Origin: Xanthomonas indica
Lineage (GTDB): Bacteria; Pseudomonadota; Gammaproteobacteria; Xanthomonadales; Xanthomonadaceae
Assembly (NCBI RefSeq): GCF_040529045.1
Contig: NZ_CP131914.1
Span: 1,162,501-1,226,500 of the forward strand
DNA: 64,000 bases
Direction of reading: 5' to 3'
A program made the translations under genes and the position numbers. The notes under the pieces are model-generated. The model searched no databases. It was given only the letters and a program-made list of their open reading frames with translations, and was not told the origin of the DNA. This document shows, one piece after another, positions 52,919 to 61,874 of the stretch; the first letter of the stretch is position 1, and every line of letters starts with the position of its first letter.

Positions 52919-53457
52919 GCCACGACCCGTTGCCGCCTGCCTCGCAGGCGGCCGCGGAGCCGCCGCCGGGTGCGCTCGCCGGCGATGCCGATCGGCTGGA
53001 CAGGGAGGCGGGCAACGACCCGCTGCCGCGCTGGCTGGTCGGCGTTGGCGTGGTGACGACCTTCCTGTTCGTCGGCCCGCCGCTGGGCACCATGGTGGTG
53101 GGGCTGCCGGTGGCGATCGCGATGACCCGGGGGGAGGGCAGCGGCGTCAGCGCTCCGCTGCTGCTGCTCCTGCTGATGGCGCTGTTTTCCTATGTCTTCG
53201 GCGCCTTGCCGGCGCTGCTGACCGGTCTGTTCGCCGCCCGCGCCTGGCCGCGCCTGCGTGGCTGGCGCGCGCATCTGCGCATCGGGCTGATCGGGGCGGG
53301 TACCTCGGCGGTCTGCGTCGCCGCGGTGCTGGCCCTGTTCGACAGACGCGACGACCCGTACCACCAGGGCGTCATCGCGGTGGGCCTGTGCGCCCTGGCC
53401 GGCTTCGTCGGCGCCGCGCTGCTGTCGCGCGCGCTGCAGTTCCTGCGCGGCGGCTGA
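52915..53457 (+). CDS. hypothetical membrane protein coupled to the M28 peptidase
   Basis: 180 aa from GTG 52915, overlapping the peptidase stop by four bases. A Pro/Ala-rich cytoplasmic N-terminus of about 38 residues precedes four or five membrane helices (LVGVGVVTTFLFVGPPLGTM, LLLLLLMALFSYVFGALPAL, LIGAGTSAVCVAAVLALF, AVGLCALAGFVGAALLSRAL). The frame is open much further upstream but there it only shadows the peptidase. No family recognised; the coupling suggests a shared transcript rather than a proven shared role. Confidence 0.7.
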   Translation: MSHDPLPPASQAAAEPPPGALAGDADRLDREAGNDPLPRWLVGVGVVTTFLFVGPPLGTMVVGLPVAIAMTRGEGSGVSAPLLLLLLMALFSYVFGALPALLTGLFAARAWPRLRGWRAHLRIGLIGAGTSAVCVAAVLALFDRRDDPYHQGVIAVGLCALAGFVGAALLSRALQFLRGG

Positions 53458-53470
53458 GCGCCGCCGCGGC

Positions 53471-55063
53471 TCAGCCGGCGCTGGCCTGTTGCAGCGACGG
53501 GGTGCGCCAGCCGGCGCGCACGCCCCAGAAGTAGAAGCCCAGCGCCACCACGCCGACCACCACCAGGTCCGGCCCGTAGGACAGGTAGCCGTGGCCGCCG
53601 AAGGTGGTGCTGCCGGCCCACGACAGCAGCGCGATGGTCGGCAGGTAGGCGATCAGCCAGCTGGCGCCGCGCAGGTGCCGGCGGAAATCCTTCCAGCCGT
53701 CGCGCTGCTGGTAGTAGGCGTACACCGGCAGGGCCACCAGCATCAGCAGGATGATCTCGCCGGTCAGCGGCCAGCGCGCCCAGTACAGCAGTTCGGTGGC
53801 CAGCACGAAGGCGGCGGCGGCCAGCACCGGCAGGCCGGCGATGCGCAGCGGGCGGTGCATCTCCGGCGCGTGCTTGCGCAGCGCCATGGCGCTGATCGGG
53901 CCGGTCAGGTAGGAAATGATGGTGGCCACCGAGATCACCGCCGCCAGCGTGCCCCAACCGCGGAAGAAGAACAGGAACAGGTAGGACACCAGCAGGTTGA
54001 AGAACATCGCCGGGCGCGGCACGCCCCAGGTCGGATGGATCCGGCCCAGCACCTTGGGCATGGTGCCGTTGCGCTCCATGCCGTAGATCATCCGCGCGGT
54101 GGTGGCGGTGTAGGTGATGCCGGTGCCGCTGGGGCTGACGAAGGCGTCCACGTACAGCAGCATCGCCAGCCAGTGCAGGTTGACGATGATCGCCAGCTGC
54201 GCGAACGGCGAGCGGAAGTCGATGCCGTGCCAGCCGGCCTTGGCCAGCAGGTCCGGCGGCACTGCGCCCAGGTAGGCGACCTGCAGCAGCACGTAGACCA
54301 CCGTGGCCAGCGCGATCGAGCCGAGCACCGCGAACGGGATGCTGCGCCCCGGGTTGCGCGCCTCGCCGGCCAGGTTCACCGGGCTCTGGAAGCCGTTGAA
54401 GCTGAACACGATGCCGGCGGTGGCCACGGCGGTGAGCACTGCGGCGAAGTCGATGGTGTGGCTGCCGCCGTGCAGGCCGACGCTGAAGTTCTCGCTGTGG
54501 AAGCCGCTGGCGATCAGCGCCACGCCGGTCAGCGCCGGCACCACCAGCTTGAACACGGTGATCAGGCTGTTGGAGCGCGCGAACAGCTTGACGCTCCAGA
54601 AGTTCAGCAGGAAGTACACCAGCACCAGCACCGCGGCGATGCACAGGCCGGGCACCGACAGCTCGCCGGCGCCGCCGGGCTGCTGCACATACAGATCCTG
54701 CGCCCACTGCCACGGCCACGAGGCCATGTACTGCACCGAGGCCTCGGCCTCCACCGGGATCACCGACACGATCGCGATCCAGTTGGCCCAGCCGGCGATG
54801 AAGCCGACCAGCGAGCCGTGCGAATAGTGGCTGTAGCGGACCATGCCGCCGGACTCGGGGAACATCGCGCCCAGCTCGGCATAGGCCAGGGCGATGGTGG
54901 TGACGATGGCCGCGCCCAGCACCCAGGCCCAGATCGCACCGGGGCCGGCCAGCCCGGCGGCGCGCCAGGCGCCGAACAGCCAACCGGAGCCGATGATCGA
55001 GCCCAGGCCGGTCAGCATCAGGGCGAACGGGCCGACATCGCGGCGCAGGGCGGAGTGGGTCAT
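53471..55063 (-). CDS. APC-family amino-acid permease
   Basis: 530 aa from ATG 55063, with at least twelve membrane helices. APC motifs: FALMLTGLGSIIGSGWLFGA at helix 1, AYAELGAMFPESGGMVRYSH at helix 3, and FSFNGFQSPVNLAGEARNPG around helix 6. Helix 6-7 and SPSGTGITYTATTARMIYGM resemble the yeast-type and aspartate/general permease branch. Imports an amino acid or related organic cation; specificity unknown. It converges with the membrane-protein gene, 13 bases apart. Confidence 0.9.
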   Translation of the reverse strand: MTHSALRRDVGPFALMLTGLGSIIGSGWLFGAWRAAGLAGPGAIWAWVLGAAIVTTIALAYAELGAMFPESGGMVRYSHYSHGSLVGFIAGWANWIAIVSVIPVEAEASVQYMASWPWQWAQDLYVQQPGGAGELSVPGLCIAAVLVLVYFLLNFWSVKLFARSNSLITVFKLVVPALTGVALIASGFHSENFSVGLHGGSHTIDFAAVLTAVATAGIVFSFNGFQSPVNLAGEARNPGRSIPFAVLGSIALATVVYVLLQVAYLGAVPPDLLAKAGWHGIDFRSPFAQLAIIVNLHWLAMLLYVDAFVSPSGTGITYTATTARMIYGMERNGTMPKVLGRIHPTWGVPRPAMFFNLLVSYLFLFFFRGWGTLAAVISVATIISYLTGPISAMALRKHAPEMHRPLRIAGLPVLAAAAFVLATELLYWARWPLTGEIILLMLVALPVYAYYQQRDGWKDFRRHLRGASWLIAYLPTIALLSWAGSTTFGGHGYLSYGPDLVVVGVVALGFYFWGVRAGWRTPSLQQASAG

Positions 55064-55110
55064 GGCGAGTCCGGGCGGCGGCGGGAAGCCGGGGATGATC
55101 GCATAAAGCC

Positions 55111-55265
55111 GGGATTGGGGATTCGGGATTGGGGATTGGCTTAGAAGCAGGGATTCGGGATTAGGGATTGGTGGAAGCGCAGCGCCGCCATCCGCTTTTG
55201 CCAATCCCCAATCCCCAATCCCGAATCCCGAATCCCGAATCCCGAATCCCGAATCCCGAATCCCG
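55111..55265. repeat. heptamer repeat tract, two arrays in inverted orientation
   Basis: GGGATTG/GGGATTC/GGGATTA heptamers occur seven times between 55111 and 55175, interrupted once by GGCTTAGAAGCA. From 55200 to about 55265 the complementary heptamer appears nine times (three CAATCCC, then six GAATCCC in a row). The two arrays could form a long imperfect stem. It lies between the divergent permease and dehydroquinase-like genes. Copy number in such tracts can vary between strains. Confidence 0.85.
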
Positions 55266-55364
55266 GCCTTACACAGACTTTACGCGCGCAGCCCCGAACC
55301 GCCATGGAACGCTTACGCGGCGCGCGCGCAGACTGCGCCACGTCCTTTCCGTTGGATGTGTTCC

Positions 55365-55787
55365 ATGTCGATTCTGCTGATCCAGGGCCCGCATCGCGAT
55401 GCGTCGGCCATTGCCGCGGCGCAGTGTCTGGCCGCTTCCCATGCCGCGCAGGTGGTGCCGGTGGCCTGCGCCGATGCCGCGCAGATCGTGGCGCGGCTGC
55501 GGCAAGGCGCGTGCGACGACACCGAATTGGTGCTGCTGGATTCCGGCGAATTGCCGGCGTCGGAGCTGGCCGACCACGGCGCGCAGCTGTGCGCGGCGCT
55601 GGAGGCGCTGGGCCACCCGTACATCGAGGTGCACGACGCCAGCGCGCAGGCGCTGGAGCCGCTGCTGCATCCGCGGCACATGCCGCTGCTGACGGTGATC
55701 GCCAACGGCGCGCTCGCCGACAGCTACGCCATCGCCCTGGGCGTGGCGCAGCGCCGCCTCGGCGCGCGCGCGGCGCTGACCAACTGA
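55365..55787 (+). CDS. divergent type II dehydroquinase-like protein A
   Basis: 140 aa from ATG 55365. The fold pattern of AroQ is present: SILLIQGPH at the start (AroQ has ILxLHGPN), LVLLDSG, PYIEVHDAS where AroQ has VEVHISN, and VIANGALADSYAIALGVAQR where AroQ has GxGxxGYxLAL. The catalytic loop REPxxYG and the NPGAYTH region are not conserved, so dehydroquinate dehydratase activity is doubtful. It is ten bases ahead of a second such gene. Confidence 0.65.
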   Translation: MSILLIQGPHRDASAIAAAQCLAASHAAQVVPVACADAAQIVARLRQGACDDTELVLLDSGELPASELADHGAQLCAALEALGHPYIEVHDASAQALEPLLHPRHMPLLTVIANGALADSYAIALGVAQRRLGARAALTN

Positions 55788-55797
55788 GGGCGCCGCC

Positions 55798-56247
55798 ATG
55801 TCGATCCTGTTGCTCCGTGGCCCGGACTGCGTGGCCGGCCATCGCGGCCGCCCGGCGCGCATCGCCCCGCCGGTGATGCGGCAATTGCTCGCCCATGCCG
55901 GGCGCGCCGGCAAGACCCTGGCCGTGCGCGGCTGCGCCAGCGAGCGCGAACTGCTGCAGGCGCTGGCCCAGGCCGACCAGGCCGGCGTGGAGATGCTGCT
56001 GCTGGATCCGGGCGCGTGTTCGGACAGCGCCGTCACCGCCGACGCGGTGGCGCACCTGCGCCGGCCCTACGTGGAAGTGCACGACGACGCCAGCGATCGC
56101 CGCGAAGCCTGCCTGTGCGCGTCCTCGGGGCAGCGCCTGGGCCAGGTTGGCGGCTACTGCGCGCAGGGCTATGCGCTGGCGCTGTCGATCGCGCTCGAAC
56201 ACCTGGGCTGCAACGGCTACGAAGGCGATGTCCACGTCGGCACCTGA
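55798..56247 (+). CDS. divergent type II dehydroquinase-like protein B
   Basis: 149 aa from ATG 55798. More AroQ-like than its neighbour: SILLLRGPDCVAGHRGRP, ERELLQALAQADQAGVEMLL, LDPGACSDSAV (AroQ: NPGAYTHTS), PYVEVHDDASDRREA (AroQ: VEVHLSNxHARE) and GQVGGYCAQGYALALSIALE (AroQ: GxGxxGYxLAL). The key Tyr of the mobile loop and the Asn/His of the NPGAYTH motif are replaced, so altered or lost catalysis is likely. It overlaps the next small gene by 20 bases. Confidence 0.7.
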   Translation: MSILLLRGPDCVAGHRGRPARIAPPVMRQLLAHAGRAGKTLAVRGCASERELLQALAQADQAGVEMLLLDPGACSDSAVTADAVAHLRRPYVEVHDDASDRREACLCASSGQRLGQVGGYCAQGYALALSIALEHLGCNGYEGDVHVGT

Positions 56248-56446
56248 GCGCGCGCGCCACTACCTGGCCGACTACGAGGCCTACAGCTTCGGCCAGCGCG
56301 TGGCCTGGGGCACCCTGGCGCACACCTGGGCCGAGCCGGCGCCGCTGGACCCGGAGCGGCTGCTGTGCCGCCTGCGCGCGCAGGCCGCGCAACGCCACGG
56401 CGTGGACAGCAGCGAGATCCGCATCCGCAGCGTGAGCCGGCTGTAG
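56228..56446 (+). CDS. small hypothetical protein overlapping the dehydroquinase-like gene
   Basis: 72 aa from ATG 56228 with GAAGGCG just before it. ARHYLADYEAYSFGQRVAWG, RLLCRLRAQAAQRHGVDSSE and IRIRSVSRL suggest a short helix-turn-strand protein. No membrane segment. Overlap and same strand place it in an operon with the two AroQ-like genes. It may be their partner. Family not recognised. Confidence 0.55.
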   Translation: MSTSAPERARHYLADYEAYSFGQRVAWGTLAHTWAEPAPLDPERLLCRLRAQAAQRHGVDSSEIRIRSVSRL

Positions 56447-56838
56447 GGCAGACCCTCGCGCACCGCGCCGGCGCGGTGCCCGGCGTGCCTGGCGCGGGAC
56501 GCATTTGTTAGGCTGGCGCGTCCGCGCTTGCGCCATGGCGCAGGTTTTCGCCGCCGCCTTTCCCGCGCAGGTGTCGCCCATGTCCGTCCAGCCGCCGCTC
56601 CCGTGCCCGCGCATGCCGCCAGTGCAACGCCTGCGGGCGGCGGCCGGGCGTGGGAAGGCGCGGATCATGGCGGCGCCCTCGGTGTGACGGTGCCAATGCC
56701 CATGCCTGGCAGCCGGAGCGGCTTCCTGCGCTGGCCCCGGTGGTCGCGGTGGCGCGCGCGCCGCGGTGGCGCAGCGGCCCGAGCGGGGCTGCGCATGGAC
56801 GGGCGTGGCATGACGCTCCGCCGCACGCTCGCACGCGG
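56447..56838. other. upstream region of the polysaccharide cluster
   Basis: No supported gene. A 60-residue frame (56505-56687) lacks a ribosome site and looks like chance. This stretch should contain the promoter of the cluster; no clear JUMPstart or ops element is seen. Confidence 0.4.
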
Positions 56839-58071
56839 ATGAACTGGCGCCTTCCCGCGACCTGGCGTGCCGGCACCGGCGCGTTGTCCGCGCAATGGGG
56901 CGCGATCCTGGGCGTGGCGGCGGTCTCGCTGGGGCTGTCGGTGTGGCTGGCGCGCAGCATGCAGCCGGACGGATTCGGCCGTTACGCCTACCTGCTCAAC
57001 CTGGCGACCTTGCTGGCACTGGCCCAGGATGCGGGCATGCGCACCTTGGTGCTGCGCGAGCGCGTGGCGCCCAGTTCGGCGCTGGCCGGAGACGCGGCGG
57101 CATTGCCGGGGCTGGCGCGCGGGCATCTGCTGCTGGCGACGCTGGTGCTGATGGGCACGGCACTGCTGCTGCCGCGCGGTGTCGGCGACCCGGCGCTGGT
57201 CTGGGCGGTGCTGTGCTTCGCCGCGGTGACCCTGTCGCAACTGGTGTCGGCGCAACTGAAGGGCGCGGGGCAATGGCGCCGCGAGGCGCGCTGGCAGGTC
57301 GGTGCACGCGCGCTGAGCGGGCTGGCCATCGTGCTCGCGGTGCTGCTGCTGGGCGCCCGTCCCGACGTGGTATTCGCGGCCTGGGCGGTGGGGCTGCTGC
57401 TGGCCTACGCGCTGCTGGGGCGGGACCTGCACGACCGGCCGCGCTGGCGCCCGCAGGCCACGGTGTATCGTGCGGCGGCCGGTTTCCTGTGGATCGACCT
57501 GGCGACCGGCCTGTACCGGCGCAGCGACATCGTCATCCTGCATCGCGCGGTGTCCCCGGCCGAGGTCGGCCAGTACGCCGCGGCCTATCGCCTGTTCGAC
57601 GGCGTGTTGTTGCTGGCGGCACCGGTGGCGTTGCTGTTCTTCCGGCGCCTGCGCCTGACCCGCGACGACCCCGCTGCCGCGCAGCGCCTGCACGGCCGTG
57701 CACTCGCGGCTGCAGGGGTGGCCGGCGCCATGCTGGCGATCGCCGGGACCGGTCTCGGCGCCTGGGTGGTCGGGCTCCTGTATGGCCAGGCGTACCGGCC
57801 TACCGCCGGACCGCTGGTGGGCTGGCTGTTCGCTGCCTTCGTGTTCGTGCTGCCGAACTACGTGTTGACGCAGACGGCGATCGCGCTCGAGCGCCAGCGC
57901 TGCTACATGGTCGGCGCCGGCCTGGCCGCCGCGACCAACCTGGCGCTCAACCTGTGGCTGGCGCCGCATTACGGCGCGCGCGGTGCGGCGCTGGCCACGA
58001 TCGCCACCGAGGCGGTGCTGGCGGCGACGTTGTGGCTGGGGCTGCGCCGCGCCGCCGCGCCAGCGGCGTGA
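56839..58071 (+). CDS. polysaccharide flippase-like membrane protein 1
   Basis: 410 aa from ATG 56839 with about eleven membrane helices. Residues 30-60 (SVWLARSMQPDGFGRYAYLL) and IDLATGLYRRSDIVILHRAV, VGQYAAAYRLFDGVLLLAAP and NLALNLWLAPHYGARGAALA are hallmarks of the MATE/Wzx-type polysaccharide transporter family. It would flip lipid-linked oligosaccharides across the inner membrane. First gene of a cluster running to the window edge. Confidence 0.88.
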   Translation: MNWRLPATWRAGTGALSAQWGAILGVAAVSLGLSVWLARSMQPDGFGRYAYLLNLATLLALAQDAGMRTLVLRERVAPSSALAGDAAALPGLARGHLLLATLVLMGTALLLPRGVGDPALVWAVLCFAAVTLSQLVSAQLKGAGQWRREARWQVGARALSGLAIVLAVLLLGARPDVVFAAWAVGLLLAYALLGRDLHDRPRWRPQATVYRAAAGFLWIDLATGLYRRSDIVILHRAVSPAEVGQYAAAYRLFDGVLLLAAPVALLFFRRLRLTRDDPAAAQRLHGRALAAAGVAGAMLAIAGTGLGAWVVGLLYGQAYRPTAGPLVGWLFAAFVFVLPNYVLTQTAIALERQRCYMVGAGLAAATNLALNLWLAPHYGARGAALATIATEAVLAATLWLGLRRAAAPAA

Positions 58072-58218
58072 GCCGCCTCGCATTGCCGCCATCGCGACCC
58101 GTGTGGCACAGTGCCTGCCCATCCAGCCGCCGATCGACATGAGGGGACATGCGATGCCGTGTGCGGCGCTGCGCCGGGCTGGTGACTTCCTTGTACCCGA
58201 ACCACGGCGACGGATGCG

Positions 58219-59487
58219 ATGCCAGGCATAGACGATGTGCGTAACCATGGCGACGATGCGTCGCTGGGCGATCTGCTGCTGGGGCTGCTGCGCTTCTACC
58301 GGCAGTTCGGCCGGCTGCTGATCCCCGTTGCCGTGCTGTTGGCGCTGGCCGCCGGCGTGCTGGTCGCGCTGTTCCCGCTCTACCGCGTCGGCGCGTTGCT
58401 GGACACGCCGCGCATGACCCTGGAAGAGTGGCGGCGCCTGCAGCCGATGTTGTCGGATCGGCAACTGGTGGCCGATTCGGTCGCCGCGGCCGGCCTGCCG
58501 CCGGCGTTGCGCGAGCGCGTGCAGCGCCGGTTCCTGCAGCCGCTGTACTGGCAGACGCGGGTGCAGTACCGCAGCGCGGTGGAGCGCGACGATATCCGCC
58601 AGCAGGTCAACATCGATCCGAAGACGGTCGGTGCGCTGGGCTTGGAGGTGATGCTGGACGCGCGCGACGAGACGTCCGCCACGCAGCAGTTGCAGGTGAT
58701 CGCCCGGCACGTGCGCCAGGTGGTGCTGTGGGGCGGCCTGCGCGATGCGCTGGAGGCCATGCGCCAGCAGACCCTGGAGAAGCGGCCGGAGCTGCAGATC
58801 GCGCAGATCCAGCAGCAGTTCGCCATCGAGCAGAACACCCAGAAAATCACCGAGATGCAGGCGCTGCTGGAGCGCTATCCGGAATTGCGGCGCAGCGAGG
58901 TCAATACGGTGGTCTCGGTCGACGACGGCGGCGGCAAGTACCTGTCGCCGCTGGCGCAGATCGTGGCCTTGCAGGCCACCATCACCGAAACCCGGGCCGA
59001 CCTGCGCCAGGGCCAGCGCGAACTCGAGCAGCTCGACTGGAAGCGGCGCTTCCTGGCCTGCGCCGATCGGCGCGCAGGCACGCTGCATTCGGGCCAGGCG
59101 CTCGCGTCCTGGCTGCAGGCGTGCCGCACGGCGGTGTTCGGCGATGCCGCGGAGACCGGTTCGGCACGACGGCAGGTGGTGCGCGAGATCGACCTGACGC
59201 TGGCGCAGAAACTCGGCCAGTCGCAACAGGTGCGTTACCGGGCGCTGCCGGCGCTGTCGGCAACGCCGGTGCCGACGCGGCATCCGCTGCTGGTCGCCGC
59301 CGTGGTGTTCGCCGGTTCGCTGCTGGCGATGTCGCTGGGGCTTGGCGTGTATGTCGCGGCCCGGCGCCTGCGCGATCGGTCTGCGTGGTCGGCGCAGCGC
59401 GACCCGCTGTTCGCCTGGCTGCCGGCCGCATTGCGCCGCCGGCTGCTACCCGAGGATGCGCCGCGGCGCGCGCCGGAGCAGCCATGA
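58219..59487 (+). CDS. Wzz-like polysaccharide co-polymerase
   Basis: 422 aa from ATG 58219. Two membrane helices frame a large periplasmic part: LLIPVAVLLALAAGVLVALF near 35-55 and LLVAAVVFAGSLLAMSLGLG near 355-375. The middle contains a long helical region (ELQIAQIQQQFAIEQNTQKI, QALLERYPELRR, RADLRQGQRELEQLDWKRRF), the coiled coil typical of chain-length regulators. No kinase domain. It ends in an ATGA overlap with the epimerase gene. It likely sets the chain length of an O-antigen or exopolysaccharide. Confidence 0.75.
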   Translation: MPGIDDVRNHGDDASLGDLLLGLLRFYRQFGRLLIPVAVLLALAAGVLVALFPLYRVGALLDTPRMTLEEWRRLQPMLSDRQLVADSVAAAGLPPALRERVQRRFLQPLYWQTRVQYRSAVERDDIRQQVNIDPKTVGALGLEVMLDARDETSATQQLQVIARHVRQVVLWGGLRDALEAMRQQTLEKRPELQIAQIQQQFAIEQNTQKITEMQALLERYPELRRSEVNTVVSVDDGGGKYLSPLAQIVALQATITETRADLRQGQRELEQLDWKRRFLACADRRAGTLHSGQALASWLQACRTAVFGDAAETGSARRQVVREIDLTLAQKLGQSQQVRYRALPALSATPVPTRHPLLVAAVVFAGSLLAMSLGLGVYVAARRLRDRSAWSAQRDPLFAWLPAALRRRLLPEDAPRRAPEQP

Positions 59488-60473
59488 AACGGGTGTTGGT
59501 GACCGGCGCCGCCGGCATGATCGGGCGCCGGCTGGTCGCCGCGCTGGTGCAGCGCGGCGATGCGGTGGCCGGGCTGGACGATCTGTCCAGCGGGATACCA
59601 TTTCCCGAGGGCCTGCACCTCGCCGAGGTCGCCGACGTCCGCGAGACCGCGGCGGTGCTGGCGTGCCTGCGCGACTTCCGCGCCGAGGCGGTGGTGCATC
59701 TGGCCGCGGTCCACCATATCCCGACCTGCGAACTGCAGCGCATGCATTGCCTGCAGGTGAACGTGGTCGGGACCGAGAGCGTGCTGCAGGCGGCGGCCGA
59801 GGCCGAGGTACGGCAGGTGCTGATCGCCTCCAGCGGGGCGGTGTACGCCTGGGGCGAGGCGGCGCTGGACGAAGCCGGCACTCCCACCGAGGCGCGCGAC
59901 AACTACGCGCTGTCCAAGCTGTGCAACGAAAGCCAGTTGCGCCTGTGGTGCGGGCGTGGCGCCGGGCGCCGCGGGCGTGTGGCGCGCCTGTTCAACTGCA
60001 TCGCCCACGACGACCCGAATGCGCACCTGATTCCCGACATCCTGGCGCAACTGGCCGCCGATCCGTCGCAGACGCCGCAGGTGCGGCTGGGCAACCTGCA
60101 GCCGCGGCGCGACTACCTGCATGCCGACGATGCCGCGGCGGGCCTGCTGGCCCTGCTCGACGATGCGCGGGTGGAGCCGGCCTACGATGTCTTCAACCTG
60201 TGTTCCGGCGTGGAGCACGCGGTCGGCGAACTGGTGGCGGAACTCGGCGCGCTGCTCGGCCGCGCGCCGCGGGTGGAAGTGGATCCGCAACGGCAGCGTC
60301 CGCACGATCGTGCACACCAGCTCGGCAACCCGGCCAAGGCGGCAGCGGTGCTGGGCTGGCGCACGCGCTGGACCCTGCGCGAGGCGCTGCAACGGACCCT
60401 GGCACCGGAGCAGGCCGTTGTCGGCGTCATTGCACACCATGCGCCGGCAGCCGGATCGTCCGCCCTGCCATGA
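59484..60473 (+). CDS. NAD-dependent sugar-nucleotide epimerase/dehydratase
   Basis: 329 aa, ATGA-coupled to the gene before and after. NAD(P)-binding GAAGMIGRRLV (GxxGxxG) at the N-terminus, VVHLAAVHHIPTCE, LIASSGAVYAWGE with the catalytic Ser, and NYALSKLCNE supplying the Tyr-x3-Lys of extended SDR enzymes. Related to UDP-glucose 4-epimerases and GDP-mannose dehydratases. It would supply a nucleotide sugar precursor for the polysaccharide. Exact substrate not determinable. Confidence 0.9.
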   Translation: MKRVLVTGAAGMIGRRLVAALVQRGDAVAGLDDLSSGIPFPEGLHLAEVADVRETAAVLACLRDFRAEAVVHLAAVHHIPTCELQRMHCLQVNVVGTESVLQAAAEAEVRQVLIASSGAVYAWGEAALDEAGTPTEARDNYALSKLCNESQLRLWCGRGAGRRGRVARLFNCIAHDDPNAHLIPDILAQLAADPSQTPQVRLGNLQPRRDYLHADDAAAGLLALLDDARVEPAYDVFNLCSGVEHAVGELVAELGALLGRAPRVEVDPQRQRPHDRAHQLGNPAKAAAVLGWRTRWTLREALQRTLAPEQAVVGVIAHHAPAAGSSALP

Positions 60474-61816
60474 GCGCGGCCGCACGCATGCGCGCGGGCT
60501 TTGCGTCCGGTGCGCTGCTGTATGCGCTCGGGCAGGGCTGCGCGCTGCTGTTCCAGTGGCTGTTGTTGCGCCAGTTCGGCCTGCAGGGCTATGGCGAGGT
60601 GGGACTGGCGCATCTGGGGCTGACGACGGTGCTGTTCCTGGCCGACCTGGGCTATGCCTCGCTGTTCCTGCGCGAGGATCCGGCGGCGCCGGCATGGGAG
60701 ACGCGCTGGCGGCAGGCGCTGCGTCACCGGCTGCTGGCCACCGTGCTGCTGGACCTGGGCTGGGTCGCCGCGGCCGGATGGTCCTGGCAGTGGCATGGCC
60801 CCGGCTTCGGGTACGTGCTGGCGGTGCTGCCGGCCACCGTCTTCGGCCTGGTCGGCTATTCGGCGCCGTTGCTGGCGCAGGGGCGGCGACTGGCGGGATT
60901 CGCCGTGCAGCAGGTGGCGATGCCGGTGGCGATCCTGGCCTGGCTGCTGCTGCGGCCGTTGCCAGGCTGCGGTGGCGGCGTCGGTGCCGGCCTCGCGGTG
61001 AGCCTCGGCTATCTGGCGCAGGCGCTGGTCAACCTGGCGGTGTTCACCGCGCCGTTGCGCCTGCTGTGGCCGCAGCGCGGCCAGGGCCGCCACCTGCTGG
61101 GCACGGCCGTGCAGCTGTCGCTGCTGGGGATCATCGGCATCCTGCACGATCGGTTGACGCCGCTGCTGCTGGCGGCGGTGGCGCCGGGCTTCCTGCCGGT
61201 GTATCTGTTCCTGGGTTATCTGCTCAACGGTGCAAGCGGCGTGTTCAATCAGTTCAACCGTCTGCTCCTGGCCGAGGCCGCCAGCGAGGCCGGCCAGCGC
61301 TGGGCGCAGTGGCTGATCTCGCTGGTGCTCGGCGGCGCGGCGCTGGGCGCGCTGGTGCTGCCGCTGGCGACCGAGGCATGGGGCACTGCCGCGCAACGCG
61401 CCTGGTTGCCGTGGACGACGCCGGTGCTGGCCGGTGGCGCCACCGTGCTGCTCGGCGGCGTGCTGTCGGCGCTGCTGATCGGGCGTCATCGCGAACGCGC
61501 ATTGTTGCGGGTGTTGCTGATCGGTGTGCTGTGCAGCGCGCTGCTGCAACTGGCCGCTGCGGCCTGGCCGGCGCCGCAACTGCTGCTGTGGGGGCGGCTG
61601 CTGTGCCTGTTGGGCATCGTGGTCGCGAGCCTGCGTCTGTGCGGCCTGCGCCTCAACGGCGGCGGCGTCGCGGCGCTGCTCTCGGCATTGCTGGCGGCCA
61701 CGCTCTGGGGCGGACGGCTCGGCTGGACGCTGGCGGCGGTGTTGCTGCTGCCGGCGCTGTGGACGGCGTGGCGCCAGCACAGCCTGTTCGCGACAGCGCC
61801 GGAGCGTGCGGCGTGA
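60470..61816 (+). CDS. polysaccharide flippase-like membrane protein 2
   Basis: 448 aa from ATG 60470, overlapping the epimerase stop. Twelve or so membrane helices begin with FASGALLYALGQGCALLFQW and end before a short basic tail. LRQFGLQGYGEVGLAHLGLT and GYLLNGASGVFNQFNRLLLA are Wzx-type patterns. It is quite different from the flippase at 56839, so the cluster has two distinct flippase-like genes. One may serve a different glycan or act on a side-branch. Confidence 0.85.
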   Translation: MSAAARMRAGFASGALLYALGQGCALLFQWLLLRQFGLQGYGEVGLAHLGLTTVLFLADLGYASLFLREDPAAPAWETRWRQALRHRLLATVLLDLGWVAAAGWSWQWHGPGFGYVLAVLPATVFGLVGYSAPLLAQGRRLAGFAVQQVAMPVAILAWLLLRPLPGCGGGVGAGLAVSLGYLAQALVNLAVFTAPLRLLWPQRGQGRHLLGTAVQLSLLGIIGILHDRLTPLLLAAVAPGFLPVYLFLGYLLNGASGVFNQFNRLLLAEAASEAGQRWAQWLISLVLGGAALGALVLPLATEAWGTAAQRAWLPWTTPVLAGGATVLLGGVLSALLIGRHRERALLRVLLIGVLCSALLQLAAAAWPAPQLLLWGRLLCLLGIVVASLRLCGLRLNGGGVAALLSALLAATLWGGRLGWTLAAVLLLPALWTAWRQHSLFATAPERAA

Positions 61817-61874
61817 CGCGGTCATCGAGGTGCGCTGTCGTGTCGCGCCACGGCGGACGCTCAAGGAGGCGCGC

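Noticed and set aside
55111-55265. CRISPR-like array
   Set aside because: Seven-base units without spacers and in opposing orientations; no cas genes nearby.
56665-59283. Long minus-strand frame opposite the flippase and Wzz genes
   Set aside because: Arg/Gln/His-rich shadow lacking start signals; the plus-strand genes are coupled and motif-bearing.
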